A stretch of 64,000 bases of DNA from Rhodospirillales bacterium (lineage in GTDB: Bacteria > Pseudomonadota > Alphaproteobacteria > Rhodospirillales > WMHbin7). Every line of letters starts with the position of its first letter. The stretch's first letter is position 1. A program made the translations under genes and the position numbers. The stretch spans positions 23,764 to 87,763 of the forward strand of contig JACRJC010000063.1 of the NCBI GenBank assembly GCA_016215555.1, in the 5' to 3' direction. The notes below the pieces were generated by a model that was not told the origin of the DNA, did not search any database, and was given only the letters and a program-made list of their open reading frames with translations. Positions 61,976 through 64,000 of this stretch are shown here, piece after piece.

Positions 61976-63580
61976 TCAGTCCATCTGACCCGGCAAGGTG
62001 AAGCGAAAGACCGTCGCCCCCTTGACCTTGGCATCATGCCATAAATTGCCGCCATGCGCCTCGATAATGGTGCGGCAGATCATCAGCCCCAGCCCCATGC
62101 CTTCGTTCTTCGACGAGGCGAAGGGTTCGAACAGACGACCCTCGATCTCGGGCGCGATGCCAGGGCCCTGATCCTTGACCGAGATTTCCACCATGCCGTT
62201 TTGAAGATTGGCGGCCTCGATGGCGATTTCACGTTCGGTCGGGGCCAGCACCGCCAGCGCCTCGATGGCGTTGACGACGAGATTCAGCAGCACCTGCTCG
62301 ACATGGATGCGGTCGGCGCGCAGCTTGCGCAGGCCGGGCGGCAGCAACACGGTCATGCGGGCTTGGCTGCGCTTGAGGGTCGGCGCGATCAGGGCCTGGG
62401 CCTCGCCGATCAGATCCTGGACGGCGATGATTTCAAGTTCGGGTTCGCCCCTTTGCAGGAATTCGCGCAGGCGGCCTAGAATCTGGCTGGCCCGCATGGC
62501 CTGGCTGGAAGCCTTGCCAAGCGCGTCCTGGGCTTCGGTCGAGCGCGGCTCGGGCAAGGCCAGCAGGCCTTGCGCCGCCTTGATGTAATTGACGATGGCG
62601 CTTAGGGGCTGATTGAGTTCGTGCGCCAGGCCAGACGCCATTTCGCCGGCCAGCGACAGGCGGGTCATCTTGGCCAGGCTAAGTTGATGGTCGTGCAGAT
62701 TCGCCTCGGCCTGACGCCGCTCATCGACAATGGCCGCCAGCAGCAGCGTGGTCAGGGCCAGGACCAGCATCAGAGTCTGAAGGGCGGTCACGATTCCGGC
62801 CTCGTAATGCAGCCAGGTGGTGATCGCCATCATGGCGCCCTGGGTGGCGGCGATGCCGACCACGGCCCCCTTCATGCCGTGGCGCACCGCCATCCAGATC
62901 AGGGGCAGGAACAGAAGGTAGAAGAACTTGAATTCGTCGGTGATCTCGAGCCCGAAGACGATCCAAGACAAAATCAGCACGCCCAGAAGCGGCAGGGCCA
63001 AGTCGATCAGCAGCGGCCAGATGTCCTTGCGCTGCGGCCATAACACCAGCACCAGCGGCGCCGTCGTGACGATGCCGATGATGTCGCCCACCCAGTGGCG
63101 GAAGGCGGCCTGGAGGAACTTCTCGGCGGGCAAGCGCCCCAGGGCGACCAGAAAGCCGACATGCGCCAGCACGGCGACCGAGGCGGCTATGGCCGCAACC
63201 AACGTCAGCATCAGGATGTCGCGCCGCCCCTGCAGATCGAGGCGCAGTTTCTGGCGGTGCAGAATAGCGGCGCCAAGAGCATAGCAGAGGGTAAATATGA
63301 AGGCGAAATTCAAGGAAGAGGGCAGATCGAGGCCCTGGCCCCGCACCAGCAGATCGGCGGCCAGGCAGCCCAGCGCTACGGCGGGAACATAGCGCCAGCC
63401 CAGCAACAGCAGAAAGGCCAGCGCCAGGCCGGCCGGCGGATTCCAAGGCGTGATGAGCAGATCGGCCAGGCCGTGCACCCAACTGACGGCGTCCAGGGCC
63501 ACATGCAGGCCGACGTAAAGCGCGCCGATCAGGAACGCCTGTTTCTGTCTTTCCAAACCTTGCTCCCTGCTTTCGTTCAT
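61976..63580 (-). CDS. MASE1-domain membrane sensor histidine kinase
   Basis: A 534-residue kinase. Residues 15-290 hold about eight to nine membrane helices of the MASE1 type ([19 protein letters not shown] is its signature). The DHp helix [21 protein letters not shown] has the phosphoacceptor His. The ATPase domain shows [25 protein letters not shown] and [18 protein letters not shown]. The stimulus is unknown. It is cotranscribed with the FixJ-type regulator. Confidence 0.92.
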   Translation of the reverse strand: MNESREQGLERQKQAFLIGALYVGLHVALDAVSWVHGLADLLITPWNPPAGLALAFLLLLGWRYVPAVALGCLAADLLVRGQGLDLPSSLNFAFIFTLCYALGAAILHRQKLRLDLQGRRDILMLTLVAAIAASVAVLAHVGFLVALGRLPAEKFLQAAFRHWVGDIIGIVTTAPLVLVLWPQRKDIWPLLIDLALPLLGVLILSWIVFGLEITDEFKFFYLLFLPLIWMAVRHGMKGAVVGIAATQGAMMAITTWLHYEAGIVTALQTLMLVLALTTLLLAAIVDERRQAEANLHDHQLSLAKMTRLSLAGEMASGLAHELNQPLSAIVNYIKAAQGLLALPEPRSTEAQDALGKASSQAMRASQILGRLREFLQRGEPELEIIAVQDLIGEAQALIAPTLKRSQARMTVLLPPGLRKLRADRIHVEQVLLNLVVNAIEALAVLAPTEREIAIEAANLQNGMVEISVKDQGPGIAPEIEGRLFEPFASSKNEGMGLGLMICRTIIEAHGGNLWHDAKVKGATVFRFTLPGQMD

Positions 63581-63672
63581 CCGCTAGCTGCGAAGTCTCA
63601 GGAGGTTGTCCACTCGGCCCGGACCTGGGAAGCTGATGTTGTCGAGACATTGGCTGAACCGGGAGGAGCCGA
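63581..63672. other. left end of an IS481-like element upstream of its truncated transposase
   Basis: The sequence after the kinase start region includes TGTTGTCGAGACATTGGCTG (63634-63653), which resembles IS481-family end sequence as I remember it. It is followed by GGGAGGAG and the start of the truncated transposase. The assignment rests on the transposase remnant. Confidence 0.4.
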
Positions 63673-63777
63673 ATGGACGTCCACAAGAATGCCAAGCTGA
63701 CGCCCGTGGGTCGAGAGATAATGGTGGGACGGGCGCTGGAGGGCGGGCAGTCGCCGAGCTCCTTAGCAGGCTGCTGA
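63673..63777 (+). pseudogene. IS481-family transposase, N-terminal fragment
   Basis: ATG 63673 preceded by GGGAGGAG. Thirty-four codons read MDVHKNAKLTPVGREIM and VGRALEGGQSP, the standard N-terminus of IS481-type transposases just before the helix-turn-helix. The frame then runs into the end of another insertion sequence and stops at 63775-63777. It is a decapitated transposase, broken by the second element. Confidence 0.7.
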
Positions 63778-64000
63778 AAAACCCCTGTATTTTACAGCGG
63801 CAGTTTGCCAAGGCTTGTCAATTGAGTGGTTTTTGCGGTTTCGTGGGCCGCAGTTTGCGGCCTTTTTGGTTCATTTCCGTTCAATCGGCGGAATTTGGGC
63901 GCGGTTATCCCGCGTTGGCCAGCAGTTTTGGAATGCGGACAAGATTGTAAGCGGCAAGTGCCAAGGTGAAGACGGCCTTCACCTTCTCAAGCCCCTGCAC
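63769..64000 (-). mobile_element. insertion sequence (IS5/IS1182-like), partial at right edge
   Basis: The end begins GGCTGCTGAAAAACCCC (63769-63785), typical of terminal inverted repeats of IS4/IS5/IS1182-type elements. It interrupts the IS481-like transposase fragment. A transposase C-terminus is encoded on the minus strand to the window edge. A hairpin with T tract (GGCCGCA/TGCGGCC then TTTTT, 63846-63867) on the plus strand may stop transcription entering the element. The rest lies beyond the window. Confidence 0.7.
63905..64000 (-). CDS. transposase, C-terminal part (partial at right edge)
   Basis: The minus strand is open from the window edge to TAA at 63905-63907, 31 codons. It reads GLEKVKAVFTLALAAYNLVRI then PKLLANAG, the usual C-terminus of IS1182/IS5-type DDE transposases (AAYNLVRIPKLL). 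The catalytic residues are outside the window. Confidence 0.72.
   Translation of the reverse strand: MQGLEKVKAVFTLALAAYNLVRIPKLLANAG

Noticed and set aside
1..64000. CRISPR arrays or phage modules
   Set aside because: I saw no regularly spaced direct repeats of 24-40 bases and no cas, integrase or structural phage genes on either strand.

Overview
The window is GC-rich, densely coded bacterial DNA. Gene content points to an alphaproteobacterium of the Rhodospirillales, perhaps Magnetospirillum-like: a metX-metW pair, a short RpoH next to an RluA-type pseudouridine synthase, etfBA with a 3-hydroxyacyl-CoA dehydrogenase, a FixJ-type regulator with a MASE1 kinase, and many c-di-GMP and chemotaxis proteins. 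The genus is an inference; no rRNA gene is present.

Layout. (1) 1-5.2 kb: housekeeping and signalling genes (end of cimA, trmJ, a PAS-GGDEF-EAL protein, a TPR-glycosyltransferase). (2) 5.3-35.6 kb: an accessory respiratory block. It begins at a 3' half of tRNA-Val(GAC) and a transposase remnant and ends in a palindrome-rich gap before tyrA. It holds a four-gene operon on the minus strand (molybdopterin oxidoreductase, TIM-barrel protein, B12-type radical SAM enzyme, 3-hydroxyisobutyrate-dehydrogenase-like enzyme) that matches no pathway I know; a MacAB/Dev-type efflux operon with its TetR regulator; and a complete clade II (Sec-type) nitrous oxide reductase cluster on the minus strand, nosZ-cytC-cytC-nosB-nosD-nosG-nosH-nosF-nosL-nosY followed by a NIT-domain chemoreceptor. 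Divergent from nosZ is a copper-delivery set (SCO, TlpA-like, PCuAC). Next come menA and menG/ubiE, a DUF2946 protein, two Crp/Fnr regulators and a hemerythrin/NIT/HAMP/PAS sensor with a degenerate kinase. (3) 35.6-63.6 kb: core metabolism and signalling (tyrA, hisC, chorismate mutase, metXW, psd-pssA, etfBA-hbd, a GT83-like transferase with a PAP2 phosphatase, a GAF-GAF-PAS adenylate cyclase, rluD-like, rpoH, a large pseudokinase, a TMBIM protein, gmhA, a GNAT-cNMP protein, a two-component pair). (4) The right edge is nested insertion-sequence debris.

How the parts fit. Three FNR/NNR-type 14-bp palindromes lie before the molybdoenzyme operon, in the nosZ/SCO divergent promoter and before the hemerythrin/NIT sensor. 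The accessory block therefore looks like one oxygen/nitrogen-oxide-responsive regulon. NosG/NosH should take electrons from quinol; menA/menG beside them suggest menaquinol as donor. The SCO/TlpA/PCuAC proteins and NosL/NosDFY should supply and maintature copper and sulfur centres of NosZ. A strong hairpin with a T tract just after nosZ probably sets a high ratio of nosZ to the rest of the operon.

Most starts were refined by hand from ribosome-binding sites and ATGA overlaps. Family calls come from motif recognition only; no database search was possible.
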